64,000 bases of DNA from Amblyomma americanum (lineage: Eukaryota > Arthropoda > Arachnida > Ixodida > Ixodidae), in assembly GCF_052857255.1 (NCBI RefSeq), contig NC_135500.1, positions 52,787,272 through 52,851,271 of the forward strand. Direction: 5' to 3'. The translations under genes and the position numbers were made by a program. Positions within the stretch are counted from its first letter, which is position 1. Every line of letters begins with the position of its first letter. The notes beneath the pieces are model-generated. The model was not told where the DNA came from, made no database searches, and was given only the letters and a program-made list of their open reading frames with translations. Positions 22,601 to 35,168 of the stretch are shown here, one piece after another.

Positions 22601-23088
22601 TGTTATACCAACTAGCCCGCAACAACACCCTCGTAAACTTCATTTCTTTCACAACGGGCACTTCCCCTTCTCATGTGCCAGCGCCTGTGTTGTACGCTCC
22701 TCTCGTCGCCTTGTCTTCGCGCTGTTCCCTTTTCAGCAATGTTATACCAACTAGCCCGCAACAACACCCTCGTAAACTTCATTTCTTCCACAACGGGCAC
22801 TTTCCCTTCCCATGTGCCAGTGCCTGTGTTGCACGTTCCTCTCTTCGCCTTGTCTTCGCGCTGTTGCCTTTTCAGCAATGTTATAACTAGCCCGCAACAA
22901 CACCCTCGTAAACTTCATTTCTTTCACAACGGGCACGTTCCCTTCCCATGTGTCAGCGCCTGTGTTGTACGTTCCTCTCTTCGCCTTGTCTTCGCGCTGT
23001 TCCCTTTTCAGCAATGTTATAACAACTAGACCGCAACAACACCCTCCTAAACTTAATTTCTTTCACAACAGGCACTTTCCCTTCCCAT
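19620..23088 (+). repeat. Left-domain HOR copy 5 (25 monomers, 3,469 bp)
   Basis: Fullest form seen. It is the 15-monomer backbone with a 10-monomer loop between GCGCATGTTTTGTACG monomers near 21149 and 22536 (1,387 bp). The extra monomer relative to copy 3 carries GTGTAGTACGCTCC, GTTACC and TTTTCAGAAATG (near 21700-21780). The length 3,469 equals 25 x 139 minus 6, consistent with two 136-bp monomers. Private marks include ATACCAGCTAGG near 20388 and CTCGTCGCC near 22705. Confidence 0.9.
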
Positions 23089-25170
23089 GTGTCAGCGCCT
23101 GTTTTTTACGTTCCTCTCTTCGTCTTGAGTTCGCGCCGTTCCCTTTTCAGCAATGTTATACCAACTAGCCCGCAGCAACACCCTCGTAAACTTCATTTCT
23201 TTCACAACGGGCACTTTCCCTTCCCATGTGTCAGCGCCTGTGTTGTACATTCCTCTCTCCGTCTTGAGATCGCGCTGTTTCCTTTTCAGCAATGTTATAC
23301 CAACTAGCCCGCAACAACACCCTGATAAACTTCATTTCTTTCACAACGGGCACTTTCCCTTCCCATGTGTCAGCGCCTGTGTTGTACGCTCCTCTCTTCG
23401 CCTTGTCTTCGCGCTGTTCCCTTTTCTGCAATGTTATTCCAACTAGCCCGCAACAACGCCTTCGTAAACTTCATTTGTTCTACAACGGGCACTTTCCCTT
23501 CCCATGTCTCAGCGCCTGTGTGGTACGTTCCTCTCTTCGCCTTGTCTTCGCGCTGTTCCCATTTCAGCAATGTTATAACAAATAGCCCGCAACAACACCC
23601 TCGTAAACTTCATTTCTTTCACAACGGGCACTTTCCCTTCCCATGTGTCAGCGCCTGTTTTGTACGTTCCTCTCTTCGTCTTCAGTTCGCGCTGTTCCCT
23701 TTTCAGCAATGTTATACCAACTAGCCCGCAACAACACCCTCGTAAACTTCATTTCATTCACAACGGGCATTTTCCCTTCCCATGTGTCAGCGCCTGTGTT
23801 GTACGCTCCTCTCTTCGCCTTGTCTTCGCGCTGTTCCCTTTTCAGCAATGTTATACCAACTAGGTCGCAACAACACCCCCGTAAACTTAATTTGTTCTAC
23901 AACGGGTACTTTCCCTTCCCATGTGTCAGCGAATGTGTTGTACGTTCCTCTCTTCGCCTTGTCTTCGCGCTGTTCCCTTTTCTGCAATGTTATTCCAACT
24001 AGCACGCAACAACACCCTCGTAAACTTCATTTGTTCTACAAAGGGCACTTTTCCTTCCCATGTGTCAGCACCTGTGTTGTACGTTCCTCTCTTCGCCTTG
24101 TCTTCGCGCTGTTCCCTTTTCAGCAATGTTATAACAACTAGCTCGCAACAACACCCTCGTAAACTTCATTTCTTTCACAACGGGCACTTTCCCTTCCCAT
24201 GTGTAAGCGCCTGTCTTGTACTTTTCTCTCTTCGCCTTGTCTTCGCGCTGTTTCCTTTTCAGCAATGTTATACCAACTAGACCGCAACAACACCCTCGTA
24301 AACTTTATTTCTTCTACAACGGGCAATTCCCCTTCCCATGCGATAGCGGCTGTGTTGGACGTTCCTCTCTTCGTCTTGTGTTCGCGCTGTTCCCTTTTCA
24401 GCAATGTTATAACAACTAGCTCGCAACAACACCCTCGTAAACTTCATTTCTTTCTCAACGGGCACTTTCTCTTCCCATGTGTAAGCGCCTGCCTTGTACG
24501 TTCCTCTCTTCGCCTTGTCTTCGCAGTGTTCCCTTTTCAGCACTGTTATAACAACTAGACCGCAACAACACCCTCGTAAACTTAATTTCTTTCACAACAG
24601 GCACTTTTCTTTCCCATGTGTCAGCGCATGTTTTGTACGTTCCTCTCTTCGTCTTGAGTTCGCGCTGTTCCCTTTTCAGCAATGTTATACCAACTAGCCC
24701 GCAACAACACCCTCGTAAACTTCATTTCTTTCACAACGGGCACTTCCCCTTCTCATGTGCCAGCGCCTGTGTTGTACGCTCCTCTCTTCGCCTTGTCTTC
24801 GCGCTGTTCCCTTTTCAGCAATGTTATACCAACTAGCCCGCAACAACACCCTCGTAAACTTCATTTCTTCCACAACGGGCACTTTCCCTTCCCATGTGCC
24901 AGTGCCTGTGTTGCACGTTCCTCTCTTCGCCTTGTCTTCGCGCTGTTGCCTTTTCAGCAATGTTATAACTAGCCCGCAACAACACCCTCGTAAACTTCAT
25001 TTCTTTCACAACGGGCACGTTCCCTTCCCATGTGTCAGCGCCTGTGTTGTACGTTCCTCTCTTCGCCTTGTCTTCGCGCTGTTCCCTTTTCAGCAATGTT
25101 ATAACAACTAGACCGCAACAACACCCTCCTAAACTTAATTTCTTTCACAACAGGCACTTTCCCTTCCCAT
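23089..25170 (+). repeat. Left-domain HOR copy 6 (15 monomers, 2,082 bp)
   Basis: Matches copy 2 (12960-15041) at an offset of 10,129 bp, sharing rare variants such as GTCAGCGAATGTG and GGGCAATTCCCC. The alternation long-short-long-short therefore suggests that a 5,551-bp compound unit (3,469 + 2,082, 40 monomers) was itself copied. Private marks include CTAGCACGC near 24000 and GGGCATTTTCCC near 23767. Confidence 0.88.
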
Positions 25171-26699
25171 GTGTCAGCGCCTGTTTTTTACGTTCCTCTC
25201 TTCGTCTTGAGTTCGCGCCGTTCCCTTTTCAGCAATGTTATACCAACTAGCCCGCAGCAACACCCTCGTAAACTTCATTTCTTTCACAACGGGCACTTTC
25301 CCTTCCCATGTGTCAGCGCCTGTGTTGTACATTCCTCTCTTCGTCTTGAGATCGCGCTGTTTCCTTTTCAGCAATGTTATACCAACTAGCCCGCAACAAC
25401 ACCCTGATAAACATCATTTCTTTCACAACGGGCACTTTCCCTTCCCATGTGTCAGCGCCTGTGTTGTACGCTCCTCTCTTCGCCTTGTCTTCGCGCTGTT
25501 CCCTTTTCTGCAATGTTATACCAACTAGCCCGCAGCAACGCCTTCGTAAACTTCATTTGTTCTACAACGGGCACTTTCCCTTCCCATGTCTCAGCGCCTG
25601 TGTGGTACGTTCCTCTCTTCGCCTTGTCTTCGCGCTGTTCCCATTTCAGCAACGTTATAACAAATAGCCCGCAACAACACCCTCGTAAACTTCATTTCTT
25701 TCACAACGGGCACTTTCCCTTCCCATGTGTCAGCGCCTGTTTTGTACGTTCCTCTCTTCGTCTTCAGTTCGCGCTGTTCCCTTTTCAGCAATGTTATACC
25801 AACTAGCCCGCAACAACACCCTCGTAAACTTCATTTCATTCACAACGGGCACTTTCCCTTCCCATGTGTCAGCGCCTGTGTTGTACGCTCCTCTCTTCGC
25901 CTTGTCTTCGCGCTGTTCCCTTTTCAGCAATGTTATACCAACTAGGTCGCAACAACACCCCCGTAAACTTAATTTCTTCTACAACGGGTACTTTCCCTTC
26001 CTATGTGTCAGCGCCTGTGTTGTACGTTCCTCTCTTCGCCTTGTCTTCGCGCTGTTCCCTTTTCTGCAATGTTATTCCAACTAGCCCGCAACAACACCCT
26101 CGTAAACTTCATTTGTTCTACAAAGGGCACTTTTCCTTCCCATGTGTCAGCACCTGTGTTGTACGTTCCTCTCTTCGCCTTGTCTTCGCGCTGTTCCCTT
26201 TTCAGCAATGTTATAACAACTAGCTCGCAACAACACCCTCGTAAACTTCATTTCTTTCACAACGGGCACTTTCCCTTCCCATGTGTAAGCGCCTGTCTTG
26301 TACTTTCCTCTCTTCGCCTTGTCTTCGCGCTGTTTCCTTTTCAGCAATGTTATACCAACTAGACCGCAACAACACCCTCGTAAACTTTATTTCTTCTACA
26401 ACGGGCACTTCCCCTTCCCATGCGATAGCGGCTGTGTTGGACGTTCCTCTCTTCGTCTTGTGTTCGCGCTGTTCCCTTTTCAGCAATGTTATAACAACTA
26501 GCTCGCAACAACACCCTCGTAAACTTCATTTCTTTCTCAACGGGCACTCTCTCTTCCCATGTGTAAGCGCCTGCCTTGTACCTTCCTCTCTTCGCCTTGT
26601 CTTCGCAGTGTTCCCTTTTCAGCACTGTTATAACAACTAGACCGCAACAACACCCTCGTAAACTTAATTTCTTTCACAACAGGCACTTTTCTTTCCCAT
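25171..26699 (+). repeat. Left-domain HOR copy 7, backbone part (11 monomers)
   Basis: Eleven backbone monomers (1,529 bp = 11 x 139) from the GTTTTTTACG marker to the first GCGCATGTTTTG monomer, matching 15042-16570 at an offset of 10,129 bp. The copy does not close on a new marker monomer. It runs into a loop that is itself duplicated (26700-29930). Private marks: AACATCATTTC near 25410, CCGCAGCAACGCC near 25531 and GCACTCTCTCTTCC near 26545. Confidence 0.85.
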
Positions 26700-28364
26700 G
26701 TGTCAGCGCATGTTTTGTACGTTCCTCTCTTCGTCTTGAGTTCGCGCTGTTCCCTTTTCAGCAATGTTATACCAACTAGCCCGCAACAACACCCTCGTAA
26801 ACTTCATTTCTTTCACAACGGGCACTTCCCCTTCTCATGTGCCAGCGCCTGTGTTGTACGCTCCTCTCTTCGCCTTGTCTTCGCGCTGTTCCCTTTTCAG
26901 CAATGTTATACCAACTAGCCCGCAACAACACCCTCGTAAACTTCATTTCTTCCACAATGGGCACTTTCCCTTCCCATGTGCCAGTGCCTGTGTTGTACGT
27001 TCCTCTCTTCGCCTTGTCTTCGCGCTGTTGCCTTTTCAGCAATGTTATAACTAGCCCGCAACAACACCCTCGTAAACTTCATTTCTTTCACAACGGGCAC
27101 GTTCCCTTCCCATGTGTCAGCGCCTGTGTTGTACGTTCCTCTCTTCGCCTTGTCTTCGCGCTGTTTCCTTTTCAGCAATGTTATAACAACTAGCCAGCAG
27201 CAACACCCTCGTAAACTTTATTTCTTTCACAACGGGCACTTTCTCTTCCCATGTGTCAGCGCCTGTGTAGTACGCTCCTCTCTTCGCCTTGTGTTCGCGC
27301 TGTTACCTTTTCAGAAATGTTATAACAACTAGCCCGCAACAACACCCTCGTAAACTTAATTTCTTTCACAACAGGCACTTTCCCTTCCCATGTGTCAGCG
27401 CCTGTTTTGTATGTTCCTCGCTTCGTCTCGTGTTCGCGCTGTGCCCTTTTCAGCATTGTTATACCAACTAGCCCGCAACAACACCCTCGTCAACTTCATT
27501 TCTTCTACAACGGGCACTTTCCCTTCCCATGTGTCAGCGCATGTGTTGCACGTTCCTCTATTTGCCTTGTCTTCGCGCTGTTCCCTTTTCAGCAATGCTA
27601 TAACAACTAGCCCGCAACAACACCCTCGTAAACTTCATTTCTTCCACAACGGGCACTTTCCCTTCCCATTTGTCAGCGCCTGTGTTTTACGCTCCTCTCT
27701 TCGCCTTGTCTTCGCGCTGTTCCCTTTTCAGCAATGTTATACCAACTAGCCCGCAACAACACCCTCGTAAACTTCCTTTGTTCTACAACGGGCACTTTCC
27801 CTTCCCATGTGTCAGCGCCTGTGTTGTACGTTCCTCTCTTCGCCTTGTCTTCGCGCTGTTGCCTTTTCAGCAATGTTATAACAACTAGCCCGCAACAACA
27901 ACCTCGTAAACTTCATTTCTTTCACAATGGGCACTTTCCCTTCCCATGTGTCAGCGCCTGTCTTGTACGTTCCTCTCTTCGCCTTGTCTTCGCGCTGTTC
28001 CCTTTTCAGCAATGTGTTAACAATTAGCCCGCAACAACACCCTCGTAAACTTAATTTCTTTCACAACAGGCATTTTACCTTCCCATGTGTCAGCGCCTGT
28101 TTTGTACTTTCCTCTCTTCGTCTCGAGTTCGCGCTGTTCCCTTTTCAGCAATGTTATACCCACTAGACCGCAACAACACCCTCGTAAACTTCATTTCGTT
28201 CACAACGGGCACTTTCCCTTCTCATGTGTCAGCGCCTGTCTTGTACGTTCCTCTCTTCGCCTTGTCTTCGCAGTGTTCCCTTTTCAGCACTGTTATAACA
28301 ACTAGACCGCAACAACACCCTCGTAAACTTAATTTCTTTCACAACAGGCACTTTTCTTTCCCAT
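26700..28364 (+). repeat. 1,665-bp loop HOR (12 monomers), copy 1
   Basis: Distance between the GCGCATGTTTTGTACG monomers near 26700 and 28365 is 1,665 bp (12 x 139 minus 3). It is the 10-monomer loop of copy 5 extended by two monomers: one with ATGTGTTAACAATTAG / GCATTTTACC and one with CATTTCGTTC. Private marks include GCTGTGCCC near 27439 and TTCCTCTATTTGCC near 27554. Confidence 0.88.
28194..28210 (+). other. CENP-B-box-like motif in a monomer variant
   Basis: TTTCGTTCACAACGGGC matches 8 of the 9 invariant bases of the CENP-B core (TTCG, then A, then CGGG with fixed spacing). Only the central A is replaced by C. The same variant occurs at 29859-29875, 47356-47372 and 57896-57912. The common monomer has TTCT for TTCG and so matches 7 of 9. 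By simple base odds a 7-of-9 match somewhere in a 139-bp unit on either strand is not rare, so binding is speculative. Confidence 0.3.
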
Positions 28365-29930
28365 GTGTCAGCGCATGTTTTGTACGTTCCTCTCTTCGTC
28401 TTGAGTTCGCGCTGTTCCCTTTTCAGCAATGTTATACCAACTAGCCCGCAACAACACCCTCGTCAACTTCATTTCTTTCACAACGGGCACTTCCCCTTCT
28501 CATGTGCCAGCGCCTGTGTTGTACGCTCCTCTCTTCGCCTTGTCTTCGCGCTGTTCCCTTTTCAGCAATGTTATACCAACTAGCCCGAAACAACACCCTC
28601 GTAAACTTCATTTCTTCCACAACGGGCACTTTCCCTTCCCATGTGCCAGTGCCTGTGTTGTACGTTCCTCTCTTCGCCTTGTCTTCGCGCTGTTGCCTTT
28701 TCAGCAATGTTATAACTAGCCCGCAACAACACCCTCGTAAACTTCATTTCTTTCACAACGGGCACGTTCCCTTCCCATGTGTCAGCGCCTGTGTTTTACG
28801 TTCCTCTCTTCGCCTTGCCTTCGCGCTGTTTCCTTTTCAGCAATGTTATAACAACTAGCCAGCAGCAACACCCTCGTAAACTTCATTTCTTTCACAACGG
28901 GCACTTTCTCTTCCCATGTGTCAGCGCCTGTGTAGTACGCTCCTCTCTTCGCCTTGTGTTCGCGCTGTTACCTTTTCAGAAATGTTATAACAACTAGCCC
29001 GCAACAACACCCTCGTAAACTTAATTTCTTTCACAACAGGCACTTTCCCTTCCCATGTGTCAGCGCCTGTTTTGTATGTTCCTCGCTTCGTCTCGTGTTC
29101 GCGCTGTTCCCTTTTCAGCAATGTTATACCAACTAGCCCGCAACAACACCCTCGTCAACTTCATTTCTTCTACAACGGGCACTTTCCCTTCCCATGTGTC
29201 AGCGCATGTGTTGCACGTTCCTCTCTTTGCCTTGTCTTCGCGCTGTTCCCTTTTAAGCAATTTTATAACAACTAGCCCGCAACAACACCCTCGTAAACTT
29301 CATTTCTTCCACAACGGGCACTTTCCCTTCCCATTTGTCAGCGCCTGTGTTTTACGCTCCTCTCTTCGCCTTGTCTTCGCGCTGTTCCCTTTTCAGCAAT
29401 GTTATACCAACTAGCCCGCAACAACACCCTCGTAAACTTCCTTTGTTCTACAACGGGCACTTTCCCTTCCCATGTGTCAGCGCCTGTGTTGTACGCTCCT
29501 CTCTTCGCCTTGTCTTCGCGCTGTTGCCTTTTCAGCAATGTTATAACAACTAGCCCGCAACAACAACCTCGTAAACTTCATTTCTTTCACAATGGGCACT
29601 TTCCCTTCCCATGTGTCAGCGCCTGTCTTGTACGTTCCTCTCTTCGCCTTGTCTTCGCGCTGTTCCCTTTTCAGCAATGTGTTAACAATTAGCCCGCAAC
29701 AACACCCTCGTAAACTTAATTTCTTTCACAACAGGCATTTTACCTTCCCATGTGTCAGCGCCTGTTTTGTACTTTCCTCTCTTCGTCTCGAGTTCGCGCT
29801 GTTCCCTTTTCAGCAATGTTATACCAACTAGACCGCAACAACACCCTCGTAAACTTCATTTCGTTCACAACGGGCACTTTCCCTTCTCATGTGTCAGCGC
29901 CTGTCTTGTACGTTCCTCTCTTCGCCTTGT
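28365..29930 (+). repeat. 1,665-bp loop HOR, copy 2
   Basis: Repeats 26700-28264 at an offset of 1,665 bp. Five markers checked agree: the SQQQ-type CTAGCCAGCAGC near 28855, GTGTAGTACG near 28929, GTATGTTCCTCGC near 29075, CCCATTTGTC near 29332 and GCATTTTACC near 29736. After about 29930 it changes to CTGTTGTAACAATTAG and GTTTTGTTCG monomers, as in the 695-bp unit at 7213. Confidence 0.86.
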
Positions 29931-30029
29931 CTTCGCGCTGTTCCCTTTTCAGCACTGTTGTAACAATTAGACCGCAACAACACCCTCGTAAACTTAATTT
30001 CTTTCACAACAGGCACTTTTTTTCCCATG

Positions 30030-33000
30030 TGTCAGCGCCTGTTTTGTTCGTTCCTCTCTTCGTCTTGAGTTCGCGCTGTTTCCTTTTCAGCAATGTTATA
30101 CCAACTAGCCCGCAACAACACCCTCTTAAACTTCATTTCTTTCACAACGGGCACTTTCCCTTCCCATGTGTCAGCGCCTGTGTTGTACGTCCCTCTCTTC
30201 GCCTTGTCTTCGCGCTGTTCCCTCTTCAGCAATGTTATACCAACTAGCCCGCAACAACACCCTCGTAAACATCATTTATTCTACAACGAGCACTTTCCCT
30301 TCCCATGTGTCAGCGCCTGTGTTGTACGTTCCTCTCTTCGTCTTGAGTTCGCGCTGTTCCCTTTTCAGCAATGTTATACCAACTAGCCCGCAACAACACC
30401 CTCGTAAACTTCATTTCTTTCACAACGGGCACTTTCCCTTCCCATGTGTCAGCGCCTGTGTTGTACGCTCCTCTCTTCGCCTTGTCTTCGCGCTGTTCCC
30501 TTTTCAGCAATGTTATACCAATTAGCCCGCAACAACACCCTCGTAAACTTAATTTGTTCTACAACGGGCACTTTGCTTTCCCATGTGTCAGCGCCTGTGT
30601 TGTACATTCCTCTCTTCGTCTTGTCTTCGCGCTGTTCCCTTTTCAGCAATGTTATAACAACTACCCGCAACAACACCCTCGTAAACTTCATTTCTTCTAC
30701 AACGGGCACTTCCCCTTCCCATGCGATAGCGGCTGTTTTGGACGTTCTTCTCTTCGTCTTGTGTTCGCGCTGTTCTCTTTCCAGCAATGTTATACCAACT
30801 AGCCCGCAACAACACCCTCGTCAACTTCATTTCTTCTACAACGGGCACTTTCCCTTCCCATGTGTCAGCGCCTGTGTTGTACGTTCCTCTCTTCGCCTTG
30901 TCTTCGCGCTGTTCCCTTTTCAGCAATGCTATAACAACTAGCCCGAAACAACACCCTCGTAAACTTCATTTCTTCCACAACAGGCACTTTCCCTTCCCAT
31001 GTGTCAGCGCCTGTTTTGTACGTTCCTCTCTTCGTCTTGAGTTCGCGCTCTTCTCTTTTCAGCAATGCTATACCAACTATACCGCAACAACACCCTCGTA
31101 AACTTCATTTCTTCTACCACTGGCAGTTCCCCTTCTCATGCGATAGCGGCTGTGTTGGACGTTCCTCTCTTCGTCTTGTGTTCGCGCTGTTCTCTTTCCA
31201 GCAATGTTAAACCAACTAGCCCGCAACAACACCCTCGTAAATTTAATTTCTTTCACAACAGGCACTTTCCCTTCCGATGTGTCAGCGCCTGCTTTGTACG
31301 TTCCTCTCTTCGTCTTGAGTTCGCGCTGTTCCCTTTTAAGCAATGTTATACCAACTAGCCCGCAACAACACCCTCGTAAACTTCATTTCTTTCACAACGG
31401 GCACTTTCCGTTCCCATCTGTCAGCGCCTGTGTTGTACGCTCCTCTCTACGCCTTGTCTTTGCGCTGTTCTCTTTTCAGCAATGTTATAACAACAAGCTC
31501 GCAACAACACCCTCGTAAACTTCATTTCCTTCACTACGGGCACTTTACCTTCCCACGTGTAAGCGCCTGTATTGTACGTTTCTCTATTCGCCTTGTCTTC
31601 GCTCTGTTCCTTTTCAGCAATGTTATAACAACTAGCCCGCAACAACACCCTCGTAAACTTAACTTCTTTCACAACAGGCACTTTCCCTTCCCATGTGTCA
31701 GCGCCTGTTTTGTACGTTCCTCTCTTCGTCTTGAGTTCGCGCTGTTCTCTTTCCAGCAATGTTATACCAACTAGCCCGCAACAACACCCTCGTCAACTTC
31801 ATTTCTTCTACAACGGGCACTTTCCCTTCCCATGTGTCAGCGCCTGTGTTGTACGTTCCTCTCTTCGCATTGTCTTCGCGCTGTTCCCTTTTCAGCAATG
31901 CTATAACAACTAGCCCGCAACAACACCTTCGTAAACTAATTTCATCCACAACGGGCACTTTCCCTTCCCATGTGTCAGCGCCTGTGTTGTACGTTCCTCT
32001 CTTCGCCATGTGTTCGCGCTGTTCCCTTTTCACCAATGTTATAACAACTAGCCCGCAACAACACCCTCGTAAACTTAATTTCTTTCACAACAGGCACTTT
32101 CCCTTCCCATGTGTCAGCGCCTGTTTTGTACGTTCCTCTCTTCGTATTGAGTTCGCGCTGTTCCCTTTTCAGCAATGTTATAACAACTAGCCCGCAACAA
32201 CACCCTCGTAAACTTCATTTCTTTCACAACGGGCACTTTCCCTTCCCATGTGTTAGCGGCTGTTTTGTACGTTCCTCTCTTCGTCTTGAGTTCGCGCTGT
32301 TCCCTTTTCAGCAATGTTATACCAACTAGACCGCAACAACACCCTCGTAAACTTCATTTCTTCAATAACGGGCACTTCCCCTTCCCAAGCGATAGCGGCT
32401 GTGTTGGACGTTCCTCTCTTCGTCTTGTGTTCGCGCTGTTCCCTTTTCAGCAATGTTAAAACAACTAGCTCGCAACAACACCCTCGTAAACTTCTTTTCT
32501 TTCACAACGGGCACTTTCTCTTCCCTTGTGTAAGCGCCTGTCTTGTACGTTCCTCTCTTCGCCTTGTTTTCGCGCTGTTCCATTTTCAGCACTGTTATAA
32601 CAACTAGACCGCAACAACACCCTCGTAAACTTAATTTCTTTCACAACAGGCACTTTCCTTTCCCATGTGTCAGCGCCAGTTTTGTACGTTCCTCTCTTCG
32701 TCTTGAGTTCGCGCTGTTCCCTTTTTAGCAATGTTATACCAACTAGACCGCAACAACACCCTCGTAAGCTTCATTTCTTCTACAACGAGCACTTCCCCTT
32801 CCCATGCGATAGCGGCTGTGTTGGACGTTCCTCTCTTCGTCTTGTGTTCGCGCTGTTCCCCTTTCAGCAATGTTATACTAACTAGCCCGCTACAACACCC
32901 TCGTAAACATCATTTGTTCTACAACGGGCACTTTCCCTTCCCATGTGTCAGTGCCTGTGTTGTACGTTCCTCTCTTCGTCTTGAGTTCACGCTGTTCCCT

Positions 33001-33500
33001 TTTCAGCAATGTTATACCAACTAGCCCGCAACAACACCCTCGTAAACTTCATTTCATTCACAACGGGCACTTTCCCTTCCCATGTGTCAGCGCCTATGTT
33101 GTACGCTCCTCTCTTCGCCTTGTCTTCGCGCTGTTTCCTTTTCAGCAATGTTATACCAACTAGGTCGCAACAACACCCTCGTAAACTTAATTTGTTCTAC
33201 AACGGGCACTTTCCCTTCCCATGTGTCAGCGCCTGTGTTGTACGTTCCTCTCTTCGCATTGTCTTCGCGCTGTTCCCTTTTCAGCAATGTTATACCAACT
33301 AGCCCGACACAACACCCTCGTAAACTTCATTTGTTCTACAACGGGCACTTTCCCTTCCCATGTGTCAGCGCCTGTGTTGTACGTTCCTCTCTTCGCCTTG
33401 TCTTTGCGCTGTTCCCTTTTCAGCAATGTTATAACAACTAGCTCGCAATAACACCCTCGTAACCTTCATTTCTTTCACAACGGGCACATTCCCTTCCCAT
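30030..33500 (+). repeat. Irregular, more diverged monomer tract between the two domains
   Basis: The 139-bp register continues, but no close HOR partner was found for most of this stretch. Private changes are frequent: ATTTATTCTACAACGAGC near 30270, ACTATACCGC near 31076, TACCACTGGCAG near 31115, TTCCGATGTG near 31272, CTTCACTACGGG near 31530, AACTAATTTCATCC near 31935, GCGCCAGTTTTG near 32672. A shortened join (AACAACTACCCGC) lies near 30660. The GTGTTAGCGGCTG subtype typical of the right domain first appears near 32250. It is best read as old array not reached by recent homogenisation. Confidence 0.8.
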
Positions 33501-34300
33501 GTGTCAGCGCCTGTCTTGTACGTTCCTCTCTTCGCCTTGTCTTCGCGCTGTTTCCTTTTCAGCAATGTTATAACAACTAGACCGCAACAACACCCTCCTA
33601 AACTTAATTTCTTTCACAACAGGCACTTTCCCTTCCCATGTGTCAGCGCCTGTTTTTTACGTTCCTCTCTTCGTCTTGAGTTCGCGCCGTTCCCTTTTCA
33701 GCAATGTTATACCAACTAGCCCGCAGCAACACCCTCGTAAACTTCATTTCTTTCACAACGGGCACTTTCCCTTCCCATGTGTCAGCGCCTGTGTTGTACA
33801 TTCCTCTCTTCGTCTTGAGTTCGCGCTGTTTCCTTTTCAGCAATGTTATACCAACCAGCCCGCAACAACACCCTGATAAACTTCATTTCTTTCACAACGG
33901 GCACTTTCCCTTCCCATGTGTCAGCGCCTGTGTTGTACGCTCCTCTCTTCGCCTTGTCTTCGCGCTGTTCCCTTTTCTGCAATGATATACCAACTAGCCC
34001 ACAACAACGCCTTCGTAAACTTCATTTGTTCTACAACGGGCACTTTCCCTTCCCATGTCTCAGCGCCTGTGTGGTACGTTCCTCTCTTCGCCTTGTCTTC
34101 GCGCTGTTCCCATTTCAGCAATGTTATAACAAATAGCCCGCAACAACACCCTCGTAAACTTCATTTCTTTCACAACGGGCACTTTCCCTTCCCATGTGTC
34201 AGCGCCTGTCTTGTACATTCCTCTCTTCGCCTTGTCTTCGCGCTGTTCCCTTTTCAGCAGTGTTATAACAACTAGCCCGCAACAACACCCTCGTGAACTT
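33501..34300 (+). repeat. Block duplicated at 37389-38188 (offset 3,888 bp)
   Basis: Shares the ordered CCTCCTAAAC, GTTTTTTACG, ACCCTGATAAAC with ACCAACCAGCC, ACGCCTTCG and GTGTGGTACG monomers with the later copy. After 34300 the relation resumes at an offset of 3,749 bp (34411 with 38160), so one monomer differs. These are right-domain relatives of the left-domain backbone monomers. Confidence 0.8.
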
Positions 34301-35168
34301 AATTTATTTCACAACAGGCACGTTCCCTTCCCATGTATCAGCGCCTGTTTTGTACGTTCCTCTCTTCGTCTCGAGTTCTCGCTGTTCCCTTTTCAGCAAT
34401 GTTATACCAACTAGACCGCAACAACAACCTCGTAAGCTTCATTTCTTCTACAACGGGCACTTCCCCTTCCCATGCGATAGCGGCTGTGTTGGATGTTCCT
34501 CTCTTCGTCTTGTGTTCGCGCTGTTCCCTTTTCAGCAATGTTATAACAACTAGCTCGCAACAACACCCTCGTAAACTTCATTTCTTTCTCAACGGGCACT
34601 TTCTCTTCCCATGTGTCAGCGCCTGTCATGTACATTCCTCTCTTCGCCTTGTCTTCGCGCTGTTCCCTTTTCAGCAATGTTATAACAACTAGCTCGCAAC
34701 AACACCCTCGTACACTTCATTTCTTTCACAACAGGCACTTTCCCTTCCCATGTGTCAGCGCCTGTTTTGTACGTTCCTCTCTTCGTCTTGAGTTCGCGCT
34801 GTTCCCTTTTCAGCAATGTTATAACAACTAGCTCGCAACAACACCCTCGTAAACTTCATTTCTTTCACAACGGGCACTTTCCCTTCCCATGTGTAAGCGT
34901 CTGTCTTGTACTTTCCTCTCTTCGCCTTGTCTTCGCGCTGTTTCCTTTTCAGCAATGTTATACCAACTAGACCGCAACAACACCCTCGTAAACTTCATTT
35001 CTTCTACAACGGGCACTTCCCCTTCCCATGCGATAGCGGCTGTGTTGGACGTTCCTCTCTTCGTCTTGTGTTCGCGCTGTTCCCTTTTCAGCAATGTTAT
35101 AACAACTAGCTCGCAACAACACCCTCGTAAACTTCATTTCTTTCTCAACGGGCACTTTCTCTTCCCAT

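Noticed and set aside
30030..33500. Possible inserted foreign sequence in the diverged tract
   Set aside because: Although variants are frequent, the CTAG-GTAAAC-CGGGCA-CCCATG-TTTTCAG landmarks continue at 139-bp spacing throughout.
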